Assembly: GCA_046593875.1 (NCBI GenBank)
Contig: JBKJQQ010000068.1
Location: 1-6,229 of the forward strand
Origin: SCTD01 sp046593875
Lineage (GTDB): Bacteria; Actinomycetota; Actinomycetes; Mycobacteriales; SCTD01
Length of the DNA: 6,229 nt
Reading direction: 5' to 3'
Shown here one piece after another: positions 1 through 6,037 of the stretch (position 1 is its first letter; each line of letters begins with the position of its first letter). A program made the position numbers and the translations under genes. The notes under the pieces were generated by a model. It did not search any database, was not told the DNA's origin, and worked only from the letters and a program-made list of their open reading frames with translations.

Positions 1-896
1 CCCTCGCGCGTCCACTCCGTGTAGTCGCACTCGACCACGAGCTCGGCGTCCACCCACACCGCGTGCCGGGCGTGCTCGCGCGGCACGTCGTCCAGCACCG
101 GGTCGTCCCGGCGCAGCGGCTCCAGCAGTCCGCTGAGCACCTGCAGCGTCGCGGCGGTGAAGCCGGTGCCGACATGACCGGCGTAGGTCCAGCCGTCCCC
201 GGCCGGCACGGCCAGCAGCAGCGAGCCGATCCGGCCGGTGCGCCCGCCCTCGCCCGGCTTCCAGCCGACGACCACGGCAGAGGTCCGCCGGACGTGCTTG
301 ACCTTGATCCAGCAGTCGCTGCGCCGACCCGGTTCGTACCGGCTGTCCTTGCGCTTGGCGACGACGCCCTCCATGCCCTGCGCGCGGGTCGCCGTCATGA
401 CCGCCTCCCCGTCGCCGGGGAACGCCGGCGGCACCTGCCACCGCTCACCCGACAGCGGCAGCGACTCCAGCACCTCGCGCCGCTGCGTGTACGGCTGATG
501 CAGCAGGGAGGCGCCGTCGAGGTGCAGCAGGTCGAACAGCAGCAGCGTCGCGGGCATGTCCCGCACCAGCGCCGGTGACGGTCTGCGGGCGTGCATCCGC
601 GACTGCAGCCGACCGAAGTCGGGGCGGCCGGCGTCGTCGAAGGCCACGACCTCGCCGTCGAGCAGCGCCGCCGTGTCGCCGAGCGCCGACCCGAGTGCGC
701 GCAGCTCGGGGTAGGCGGCCGAGATGTCGTTGCCGTTGCGGGAGACCAGCCGCACCAGGCCCCCCTGCACCGCCACCAGCGCGCGCACGCCGTCCCACTT
801 GACCTCGTAGGACCAGCGGCCGTCGTCGGCGGGCAGCGGTCCGGTCGTCGCGAGCATCGGTGCGATGCCGACGGGCAGGGGCGCGGCTGCAGGCAC
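1..896 (-). CDS. ligD: Stand-alone NHEJ-type ATP-dependent DNA ligase (LigD ligase module), 3' end off window
   Basis: The protein seals DNA nicks and double-strand breaks through a ligase-adenylate intermediate, and by family it acts with Ku in end joining. I translated about 298 codons from the minus strand. Visible nucleotidyltransferase motifs are motif I KWDGVR (residues 33-38, with Lys33 the expected adenylated residue), motif III LLDGEV (78-83), IIIa LLFDLLHLDG (119-128), IV EGVVAKR (176-182) and V WIKVKH (196-201). An OB-fold region follows (about 202-298). The window ends at YTEWTRE, just before the usual motif VI, so roughly 10-30 residues are missing. The GTG at 894-896 is chosen because an in-frame TAG lies four codons upstream (906-908) and the N-terminus VGIAPMLAT matches LigD ligase modules. 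No polymerase or nuclease domain precedes it, so any such functions must be encoded elsewhere. It is divergent from the oxidoreductase gene. A LigC-like assignment is the main alternative. Confidence 0.9.
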   Translation of the reverse strand, partial: MPAAAPLPVGIAPMLATTGPLPADDGRWSYEVKWDGVRALVAVQGGLVRLVSRNGNDISAAYPELRALGSALGDTAALLDGEVVAFDDAGRPDFGRLQSRMHARRPSPALVRDMPATLLLFDLLHLDGASLLHQPYTQRREVLESLPLSGERWQVPPAFPGDGEAVMTATRAQGMEGVVAKRKDSRYEPGRRSDCWIKVKHVRRTSAVVVGWKPGEGGRTGRIGSLLLAVPAGDGWTYAGHVGTGFTAATLQVLSGLLEPLRRDDPVLDDVPREHARHAVWVDAELVVECDYTEWTRE

Positions 897-931
897 GACG
901 GGTGCCTACCCCACCTGGCAGGATCGCGCGC
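897..931. promoter_or_regulatory. 35-bp divergent spacer between ligase and oxidoreductase starts
   Basis: Both flanking genes must draw their translation signals, and possibly promoters, from these 35 bp or from inside each other's coding sequence. For the plus-strand gene there is an AGGA at 920-923, 8 nt before the ATG at 932, a normal ribosome-binding spacing. For the minus-strand ligase there is AGGTGGGG (909-916), 12 nt from the GTG and rather far. A TAGGCA (903-908) ends 6 nt before the GTG, which would also fit a leaderless transcript, although the last base departs from TANNNT. No convincing -35 element is seen for either direction. The assignment is inferred from motifs alone. Confidence 0.4.
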
Positions 932-1933
932 ATGAACAGCGCCGTCGGTGGGACCGGACTCGCCCTCCCCCTGAACCTCGCCCTGCCCGTGCGCGGCTTC
1001 GTCGAGGTGGCCCAGCGCGCCGAGGCCGCGGGCTACGACCGGCTGTGGGCCGCGGAGGCCGGCAACAATGACGCGTTCGGCCTGCTCACGGCCGTGGCGC
1101 TCGGGACGTCGACCGTCGGGCTGGCGACCGGTGTGGTGCCGATCTACACGCGCACCCCGTCGCTCATGGCGCAGTGCACCGCGACCCTGCAGGACGTCTC
1201 CGGTGGCCGCTTCACCCTCGGCGTCGGCGTCTCCAGCAAGACGATCGTCGAGCGCTGGAACGGCGTCCCGTACGACAAGCCGCTCGGCCGCATCAAGGAG
1301 TACGTCGAGGTCGTCCGGCGGCTGCTCGCGTGGGAGAAGCTCGACCACGACGGCACGCACTACGACGTGCACGGCTACATGCTGCTGATGAACAACCCGT
1401 CCCCGCCCAGCCCGATCATCCTCGGCGCGCTGAACGCGCAGATGCTGCGCGCGGGCGGCGAGGTCGCCGACGGCGTCTGCCTGAACTGGATCGGCGCGCA
1501 CGCCGTCGCCGACGCCCTGGCGCAGGTGAAGGCGGGTCCGCGCGACACGACCAATGCGTGCTTCGTCCGCGTCTGCGTGACCGACGACGTCGCGTCGACC
1601 CGCCGCTGGGCCCGCCGCGAGGTGATGTCCTACGTGACCGTCCCGGCCTACCGCAAGGCGTTCGGCGTGCAGGGCTGGGACGAGGTGACCACCCGCGCGA
1701 TGGAGCTGTGGGATGCCGGCGACCGCAAGGGCGCCGCCGCGAGCCTGCCGGACGAGTTCCTCGACACCCTCGTGCTGGCGGGGGACGCGGTCGAGGTGAA
1801 GCGGCGCTTCGAGGCGTACCGCGAGGCGGGCGTCGACGAGCCGGTCGCCTTCCTCGTGAGCGGTCAGACCGACCCGGCGGCGGTCTCGGCGGAGCTGGAG
1901 GCGACCACTGCCGCGCTCGCTCCCGGCGCATGA
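932..1933 (+). CDS. LLM-class F420-dependent oxidoreductase (luciferase-like)
   Basis: This 333-residue protein belongs to the luciferase-like monooxygenase/F420-dependent oxidoreductase superfamily, cytosolic TIM-barrel enzymes that usually pass hydride to or from the deazaflavin F420. Supporting features are an N-terminal strand LALPLNLALP (10-19), the EAAGYDRLWAAE segment (31-42) of the first helix and second strand, the family-typical GGRFTLGVGVSS (91-102), LGRIKEYVEVVRRLL (118-132), PIILGAL (161-167) and ADGVCLNW (179-186). A start at 932 removes an arginine-rich upstream extension that overlaps the ligase, and it has AGGA at a spacing of 8 nt. Its stop overlaps the start of the phosphatidylcholine synthase gene (ATGA), so it is the first gene of a coupled three-gene operon. 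The substrate is unknown. F420 rather than FMN use is inferred from family and host type, not from a diagnostic residue. Confidence 0.9.
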   Translation: MNSAVGGTGLALPLNLALPVRGFVEVAQRAEAAGYDRLWAAEAGNNDAFGLLTAVALGTSTVGLATGVVPIYTRTPSLMAQCTATLQDVSGGRFTLGVGVSSKTIVERWNGVPYDKPLGRIKEYVEVVRRLLAWEKLDHDGTHYDVHGYMLLMNNPSPPSPIILGALNAQMLRAGGEVADGVCLNWIGAHAVADALAQVKAGPRDTTNACFVRVCVTDDVASTRRWARREVMSYVTVPAYRKAFGVQGWDEVTTRAMELWDAGDRKGAAASLPDEFLDTLVLAGDAVEVKRRFEAYREAGVDEPVAFLVSGQTDPAAVSAELEATTAALAPGA

Positions 1934-2670
1934 CGCAGAGCTGGACCTGGCACAAGGTGGGCGGCTGGTTCGTCCACGGCTACACCGCCACCGGCGCCGT
2001 GCTCGCGCTGCTGATCGTGCTCGCCGCCATCGAGGGCGACGTGAAGCAGGCGCTGTGGCTCGGGCTCGCCGCGCTGGTCATCGACGGCACCGACGGGATG
2101 CTCGCGCGGCGCTTCGACGTCAAGGAGCGGCTGCCCTGGTTCGACGGCGCCCTGCTCGACAACATCGTCGACTACCTCACCTACGTCTTCGCGCCCGTCG
2201 TGCTGCTGCTGCAGACCGGCTACCTCCCGGAGGGCAACGCGGGCACTGTCATCGCGGTCCTGCCGCTCATCGCCTCGAGCTACCAGTTCTGCCGGGTCGA
2301 CGCGAAGACCGACGACCACTTCTTCCTCGGCTTCCCGAGCTACTGGAACGTCGTCGCCTTCTACGTCATCGCGCTGGACGTGAGCACGACGGTCACCTCG
2401 GCCGTCATCGTGCTCTGCGCCCTGCTCGTGCTCGTGCCGGTCGGCTACATCTACCCGTCGCGGATGCTCGTCCTGCGCACGCCGACGCTGGTGCTGTCCG
2501 CGGTCTGGCTGGTCCTCTACGCCGTCATCGTGGCGCAGCTGCCGGACCCGAACGACCTCGTCGTCGGGGCCTCGCTCACCTACATCGCCTACTACTGCGG
2601 TCTGAGCCTCTACCTCGACCAGCGCCGGCGTTCCGCCCGCCGGGCGGCCCCGGCGCTGACGCCCGGGTGA
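1930..2670 (+). CDS. pcs: Phosphatidylcholine synthase (CDP-alcohol phosphatidyltransferase family)
   Basis: This integral membrane enzyme of 246 residues is expected to condense CDP-diacylglycerol with choline to give phosphatidylcholine and CMP. The CDP-alcohol phosphotransferase signature is complete: D52, G53, D55, G56, A59, R60, then G73, D77 and D81. Exactly 12 residues lie between R60 and G73, the longer spacing described for Pcs rather than the 8-9 residues of PgsA- or PssA-type enzymes. Other Pcs-like stretches are the N-terminal VHGYTATGAVLALL (15-28), ERLPWFDGALLDNIVDYLTY (66-85), KTDDHFFLGFPSYWNVVAFY (126-145) and YIYPSRM (173-179). Hydrophobic segments lie near 20-36, 40-53, 80-96, 104-118, 135-150, 155-173, 186-203 and 210-228. 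The ATG overlaps the preceding stop as ATGA and no good Shine-Dalgarno is seen, which points to translational coupling. The tail is arginine-rich. Phosphatidylserine synthase activity is the main alternative but fits the spacing less well. Confidence 0.88.
   Translation: MTQSWTWHKVGGWFVHGYTATGAVLALLIVLAAIEGDVKQALWLGLAALVIDGTDGMLARRFDVKERLPWFDGALLDNIVDYLTYVFAPVVLLLQTGYLPEGNAGTVIAVLPLIASSYQFCRVDAKTDDHFFLGFPSYWNVVAFYVIALDVSTTVTSAVIVLCALLVLVPVGYIYPSRMLVLRTPTLVLSAVWLVLYAVIVAQLPDPNDLVVGASLTYIAYYCGLSLYLDQRRRSARRAAPALTPG
2633..2647 (+). repeat. GC-rich inverted repeat (6-bp stem) at the 3' end of pcs
   Basis: CCGCCC (2633-2638) and GGGCGG (2642-2647) are perfect complements around a 3-nt loop, ending 19 nt before the GTG of the next gene. 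The hairpin lies in the codons for the arginine-rich C-terminus of Pcs, so it may simply reflect GC-rich coding. If it forms in mRNA it could affect coupled initiation downstream. There is no U-run, so it is not an intrinsic terminator. Confidence 0.3.
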
Positions 2671-3497
2671 CCCTGCTCGCCGCGCTGTGCGCGCTCGGCG
2701 CCATGACGCTGTTCGGCATCGCGGCCGTGCTGCAGGCGGTCGCCACCGGCCGCGCGCAGGACGTCGCCGTGCTCGACCCGCGCCTGCTCCTGCGGCTGGC
2801 GCAGCAGCCGGTCTTCCTGGTCGCCCTGACGCTGAACGGCCTCGGCTTCCTGCTTCACCTCACGGCGCTGCAGACGCTGCCGCTGTTCCTCGTGCAGGCC
2901 GTCATCGCCGGGAGCGTCGCGGTCACGGCGGTGCTGTCGGTGCGTGTCCTCGGCAGCCGGCTGACGCGGCTGCAGTGGGGCGCGGTCGCCCTCGTCGTGC
3001 TCGGTCTGGGACTGCTCGCACCGGCTGCTGCCGCCGACGAGGCGCTGCCCGCGGACGATCGTCGGGTGGCTGCGCTGGCCGCTGCCGTGGTCGCGCTGGC
3101 GCTGCTCGCCATCGCCGTCCGGCGCGTGCACGGTGCTGCCGGGACGGTGGCGCTCGGACTGGTCGCCGGGGCGGGCTTCGGCGTCGTCGCGATCTGCGGA
3201 CGGTTGCTGCCCGACCTCGGGCCTGGCCTGCTCCTCGCGCCGGTCGCGTACGTCCTGGCGGTGGCCGGGACCGCGGCCTACCTCGTCTACTCCGCGGCGA
3301 TGCAGCGCGGCTCGGTGACCACCGCGACCGCGGCCATGGTGGTCACGCAGACGGTCGTGCCGGCCGTGGCCGGACTGCTGCTCGGCGACCGGGTGCGGGA
3401 CGGCTACGTACCGCTCGCGGCGCTCGGCTTCACCCTCGCGCTGGTCGGCGCGCTGGGCCTCGCGCGGTACGAGGGGACGCTGCTCCCGAACCCCTAG
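2667..3497 (+). CDS. DMT-superfamily (EamA/NIPA-like) membrane protein, substrate unknown
   Basis: This very hydrophobic protein of 276 residues has about nine or ten membrane segments, near residues 2-24, 48-68, 70-94, 102-120, 134-151, 158-177, 186-209, 216-239 and 247-267. The two halves look like an internal duplication: the stretch from Q77 (QAVIAGSVAVTAVLSVRVLG) followed by a hydrophobic helix (about 103-119) parallels the stretch from Q228 (QTVVPAVAGLLLGDRV) followed by one at 247-267. That layout, with a short charged linker after each half's fourth helix, is typical of drug/metabolite transporters. The GTG at 2667-2669 overlaps the pcs stop (GTGA) and has no Shine-Dalgarno, so expression probably depends on pcs translation. 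Operon position suggests a role linked to membrane lipid or choline metabolism, but this is inference only. NIPA-type cation transport or another small-molecule carrier is equally possible. Confidence 0.75.
   Translation: MTLLAALCALGAMTLFGIAAVLQAVATGRAQDVAVLDPRLLLRLAQQPVFLVALTLNGLGFLLHLTALQTLPLFLVQAVIAGSVAVTAVLSVRVLGSRLTRLQWGAVALVVLGLGLLAPAAAADEALPADDRRVAALAAAVVALALLAIAVRRVHGAAGTVALGLVAGAGFGVVAICGRLLPDLGPGLLLAPVAYVLAVAGTAAYLVYSAAMQRGSVTTATAAMVVTQTVVPAVAGLLLGDRVRDGYVPLAALGFTLALVGALGLARYEGTLLPNP
3494..3497. other. Interlocked convergent stop codons (shared CTAG)
   Basis: The plus-strand transporter gene ends with TAG at 3495-3497 and the minus-strand permease gene ends with TAG read from 3496 down to 3494. 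The two convergent genes therefore overlap by four bases in one palindromic CTAG. No space exists for a conventional bidirectional terminator between them, so each transcript's 3' end must lie within the other gene. Confidence 0.95.
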
Positions 3498-4996
3498 TCG
3501 ACGACCGCGTGCTCCGGCAGGACGCCCGTGCGGTGCCGCTGCCGGAGCCGGTAGAGGGCCAGCCCGCCCAGCAGGACGACGGCGACCGACAGCGGCGCGC
3601 CGTACTGCAGGTAGAAGCGCTGCGGGTCCACGGCGTTGTAGACCTCGCGGCGCGGCCAGCCGAGGTTGATGGCGAAGGCGGTGCCCCAGGCGACGGCGGC
3701 GATGTTGACCGGCAGCCCCCAGCGGCCGAGCGAGAACGACGTGCCGGGCTCCCAGTCGCCGCGCAGCCGGGCCAGCAGCATCGGCACCGTGACGAGCAGG
3801 TAGGCCAGGTAGACCAGGATGATCGCGATGCTCGTCACGACGACGAAGATCTGCGGCTGGCGGATGTTGACCACGAGGATGAGCACGGCGAGCACGCCCA
3901 CGACGACCGCCGGCACGACCGGGGTCTTGCGCACCGGGTGCACCCGGGCCAGCACCGAGCCGCCGGGCAGGTTGTTGTCCCGTGCCATCGCGAACATGAT
4001 GCGGATCGTGGCGGCGTGCACGGCCAGCGCGCAGACCGTGATGGCCACGACGACGCACGCCAGGAACGCCTTGCCGAGGTTGCTGCCGAGCGCCTGCAGC
4101 ACGATCAGCTGCAGGCCGCCGCTGGACAGGCCGAGCTGCTCGTCGCCCAGGTCCGGGGCGGCCAGGATCGCGAACAGCAGGATCAGCCCGCCGAGCACGA
4201 AGGAGGCGACCAGCGCCAGCAGGATCGCCTTGGGCGCGGTCCGGCGCGGGTCCTTGGTCTCCTCGCCGAGCGAGCTGGCCGTGTCGAAGCCGTACATGAC
4301 GTAGCCGCTGGCCAGCGCCGCCACCAGGAACGCCCCGACGTAGCCGAGGTCGCGGCCCTCGCCCGTGCCGGCGGTCTCCAGCAGCACGCTGGGACCGCGC
4401 CGGACGTTGACGGCCAGCAGCACGATCAGCAGCACCGCGGCAACCAGCTCGAGGACGACGCCGACGCTGTTGATGCGGCTCATGAGCTTCACGCCGTAGG
4501 CGTTGACGACGGTCGTGAACAGCACGAGGACGCTGCCGAGGATGACCGCGTTGACCGCGAAGTCGTAGGTCCCGGTCCCGTCACCGACGAGCTGGAAGCC
4601 CGACCACAGCTGCGGCAGCGTGAGCTGCCAGGCGAGCACCACCGCCGACAGCGTGACGATCGAGGCGAGGAGCATCGTCCAGCCGGCCAGCCAGGACGTC
4701 GTCGCGCTGCCGAGGCGCTTGGACCAGTTGTAGATCGAGCCGGCGATCGGGTACTTGCCCGCCAGCTCGGCGAAGCACAGGGCGACCATCAGCTGGCCGG
4801 CGAACACCATCGGCCAGGACCACCAGTAGGCCGGTCCGCCGCTGCCGAAGCCGAAGTAGAAGAGCTGGAACGTCCCGGTCAGGATCGAGATGTAGCTGAC
4901 ACCCGCGGCGAAGCTGCCGAAGCGGCCGACGCTGCGCTCGAGCGACTGCTTGTAGCCGAGCTGGGCGAGGTCGGCGTCGTCCGTCGTCAGGGTCAT
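3494..4996 (-). CDS. APC-superfamily permease (amino acid/choline transporter type)
   Basis: This 500-residue cytoplasmic-membrane secondary transporter carries amino acids, polyamines or choline-like amines by family. About twelve hydrophobic segments are visible, starting near residues 28, 60, 102, 147, 178, 219, 256, 306, 360, 383, 427 and 466. Family landmarks include the first helix ending SILTGTFQLFYFGFGSGGP (37-55), the loop FAELAGKYPIAGSIYNWSKR (75-94) and the helix-6 region GYVMYGFDTASSLGEETKDP (231-250), close to the amino acid/choline transporter branch that also includes fungal GABA and choline permeases. ATG at 4996 is preferred because the open frame upstream would run through the spacer into ku, and the charged N-terminus MTLTTDDADL precedes a normal first helix. 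A TAGATT box 7 nt upstream suggests leaderless expression. The substrate cannot be read from sequence. Choline is attractive given pcs next door, but GABA or another amino acid is just as compatible. Confidence 0.88.
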   Translation of the reverse strand: MTLTTDDADLAQLGYKQSLERSVGRFGSFAAGVSYISILTGTFQLFYFGFGSGGPAYWWSWPMVFAGQLMVALCFAELAGKYPIAGSIYNWSKRLGSATTSWLAGWTMLLASIVTLSAVVLAWQLTLPQLWSGFQLVGDGTGTYDFAVNAVILGSVLVLFTTVVNAYGVKLMSRINSVGVVLELVAAVLLIVLLAVNVRRGPSVLLETAGTGEGRDLGYVGAFLVAALASGYVMYGFDTASSLGEETKDPRRTAPKAILLALVASFVLGGLILLFAILAAPDLGDEQLGLSSGGLQLIVLQALGSNLGKAFLACVVVAITVCALAVHAATIRIMFAMARDNNLPGGSVLARVHPVRKTPVVPAVVVGVLAVLILVVNIRQPQIFVVVTSIAIILVYLAYLLVTVPMLLARLRGDWEPGTSFSLGRWGLPVNIAAVAWGTAFAINLGWPRREVYNAVDPQRFYLQYGAPLSVAVVLLGGLALYRLRQRHRTGVLPEHAVVD

Positions 4997-5003
4997 GGGG
5001 CGG

Positions 5004-5009
5004 AATCTA
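5004..5009 (-). promoter_or_regulatory. Putative -10 box of the permease gene (leaderless)
   Basis: Read on the minus strand the hexamer is TAGATT, a match to the actinobacterial TANNNT -10 consensus. It ends 7 nt before the A of the permease ATG (4996), so transcription would begin at or beside the start codon. The bases just before the ATG (CCGCCCC) hold no Shine-Dalgarno, which agrees with a leaderless message. No clear -35 element is present at 16-18 nt spacing. Confidence 0.5.
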
Positions 5010-5041
5010 CGCAAGCCGGTCGGCGGCCTTGATCGTCGCCC

Positions 5042-5047
5042 TACGCT
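5042..5047 (+). promoter_or_regulatory. Putative -10 box of the ku gene
   Basis: TACGCT matches TANNNT and would start transcription near 5054, giving a leader of about 33 nt before the ku GTG. The 16-18 nt position upstream holds no recognisable -35 hexamer; a TTGATC at 5029-5034 is too close (7-nt spacer) to serve. The ku and permease promoters would share the 90-bp divergent spacer. Confidence 0.35.
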
Positions 5048-5075
5048 GGGACGGGTCGGGAGGAGCCGCCCGGGT

Positions 5076-5081
5076 AGGGGG
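5076..5081 (+). promoter_or_regulatory. Ribosome-binding site deciding the ku GTG start
   Basis: AGGGGG lies 5 nt before the GTG at 5087. It supports that codon as the start, as does the protein N-terminus (MRSIWKGAISFG), which matches where bacterial Ku proteins begin. A second purine run, GGGAGGA (5058-5064), is too distant. Confidence 0.6.
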
Positions 5082-5086
5082 ACGTC

Positions 5087-6037
5087 GTGAGGTCGATCTG
5101 GAAGGGCGCCATCAGCTTCGGGCTGGTGACGATCCCGGTGAAGCTCTACAGCGCGACCGAGCAGAAGGACGTCTCCTTCCACCAGGTCCGGCGCACCGAC
5201 GGCAGCCGCATCAAGTACAAGCGGGTCGCCGCGGTCGACGGCGAGGAGGTGTCCTACGGCGACATCGCCAAGGGCTACGAGCTGCCCAACGGCGAGACGG
5301 TCGTCCTGACCGACGAGGACTTCAAGGACCTGCCGCTCACGACCAACCGCGCCATCGACGTGCTGCGGTTCGTGCCGCTCGCCGAGCTGGACCCGATCTT
5401 CTTCGAGAAGAGCTACTACCTCGAGCCCGAGAAGACCGGCACCAAGCCGTACGTCCTGCTGCGCGACGCGCTGGAGCAGTCCGGCAAGGTCGCCATCGTC
5501 AAGGTGGCCCTGCGCAACCGCGAGTCGCTCGCCGCCCTCCGGGTGCGTGACGGCGTCTTCGTGCTCGAGACGATGCTGTGGCCGGACGAGGTCCGCCGCC
5601 CCGACTTCGGCTTCCTGGACGAGGACGTCGAGGTCCGGCCGCAGGAGCTGGCCATGGCCGGCAGCCTGATCGACACCCTCACCGGCGCGTTCGACCCGAG
5701 CGAGTACAAGGACTCCTACCGCGAGGCGCTGGAGGCCGTGATCGAGGCCAAGGTGGAGGGCCGCGAGGTCGTCCAGCCGACCGATGCGCAGCCGACGTCC
5801 GGCACCGTCGTCGACCTGATGGCGGCGCTGCGCGCGAGCGTCGAGGCGGCGAAGAAGGGCCAGTCCGCGACGGCGACGCAGGACTCGGCGCCGGCGGCGC
5901 AGGGGCTCCCGACCGAGAAGGCACCGCCGACGAGGGCGCCGGCCAAGAAGGCAGCGGCGAAGAAGGCAGCGGCCAAGAAGGCGGCGCCGAAGGAGGACGT
6001 GACCCGCGCCAAGAAGGTTGCGCGCCGGTCCGCCTGA
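5087..6037 (+). CDS. ku: Ku, DNA double-strand-break end-binding protein of bacterial NHEJ
   Basis: Bacterial Ku is a homodimeric ring that threads onto broken DNA ends and recruits the LigD-type ligase. This 316-residue protein has the full Ku core: MRSIWKGAISFGLVTIPVKL (1-20), KDVSFHQVRR (27-36), the RIKYKRV segment (41-47), VLTDEDFKDLP (73-83), FFEKSYYLEP (105-114), PYVLLRDAL (121-129), ALRNRESLAALRVRD (141-155), LWPDEVRRPDF (164-174) and ELAMAGSLID (187-196), with the dimer and ligase-contact region reaching about 250. The segment VAAVDGEEV (47-55) has no cysteines where some homologues carry a C-x-x-C pair. A flexible linker leads to a basic tail of three AKKAA units (286-300) and KKVARRSA at the end. 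Similar lysine-rich tails in other actinobacterial Ku proteins modulate DNA binding. The gene is divergent from the permease, and the next gene starts 40 nt after its stop, so co-transcription is possible. Confidence 0.96.
   Translation: MRSIWKGAISFGLVTIPVKLYSATEQKDVSFHQVRRTDGSRIKYKRVAAVDGEEVSYGDIAKGYELPNGETVVLTDEDFKDLPLTTNRAIDVLRFVPLAELDPIFFEKSYYLEPEKTGTKPYVLLRDALEQSGKVAIVKVALRNRESLAALRVRDGVFVLETMLWPDEVRRPDFGFLDEDVEVRPQELAMAGSLIDTLTGAFDPSEYKDSYREALEAVIEAKVEGREVVQPTDAQPTSGTVVDLMAALRASVEAAKKGQSATATQDSAPAAQGLPTEKAPPTRAPAKKAAAKKAAAKKAAPKEDVTRAKKVARRSA
5942..5986 (+). repeat. Three tandem 15-nt units encoding AKKAA in the Ku tail
   Basis: Units begin at 5942, 5957 and 5972. They differ from one another at only one or two third-codon positions (GCC/GCG and GCA/GCG), and each encodes Ala-Lys-Lys-Ala-Ala. 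The near identity at DNA level suggests recent slippage or duplication, and copy number may vary between strains. The encoded segment resembles the basic repeats of histone H1-like and mycobacterial HU tails. Confidence 0.85.

Noticed and set aside
860..931. An upstream extension of the oxidoreductase by 24 codons
   Set aside because: The extension is arginine-rich, overlaps the ligase coding start and is not part of the barrel fold. ATG at 932 has a well-placed AGGA.
395..1501. A 368-codon minus-strand open frame spanning the ligase start and the oxidoreductase
   Set aside because: It reads the ligase region in the wrong frame and the oxidoreductase antisense. The other minus-strand frame gives all ligase motifs in order.
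1240..3063. The 10-bp palindrome GACGATCGTC occurring at 1240-1249 and 3054-3063
   Set aside because: Both copies are inside coding sequence, in unrelated genes, and consist of common GC-rich codons such as GAC, ATC and GTC. There is no sign of an operator.
2610..4058. A 482-codon minus-strand open frame across the convergent junction
   Set aside because: It is Arg/His/Gln-rich, matches no family and is out of frame with the permease it overlaps.
2687..5032. A 781-codon open frame on the plus strand covering the transporter gene and the antisense of the permease
   Set aside because: Its translation is dominated by Arg, Ala, Gly, His, Gln and Asp with no hydrophobic or domain pattern, and it runs antisense to a clear 12-segment permease. 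It is a high-GC shadow frame.
5029..5034. TTGATC as a -35 element for ku
   Set aside because: It lies only 7 nt from the proposed -10 box, too close for a sigma-70-type promoter.
4997..5182. A 62-codon N-terminal extension of the permease
   Set aside because: It would begin inside ku on the opposite strand and adds a low-complexity Arg/Pro stretch. The ATG at 4996 gives a normal permease N-terminus and a -10 box at the right distance.
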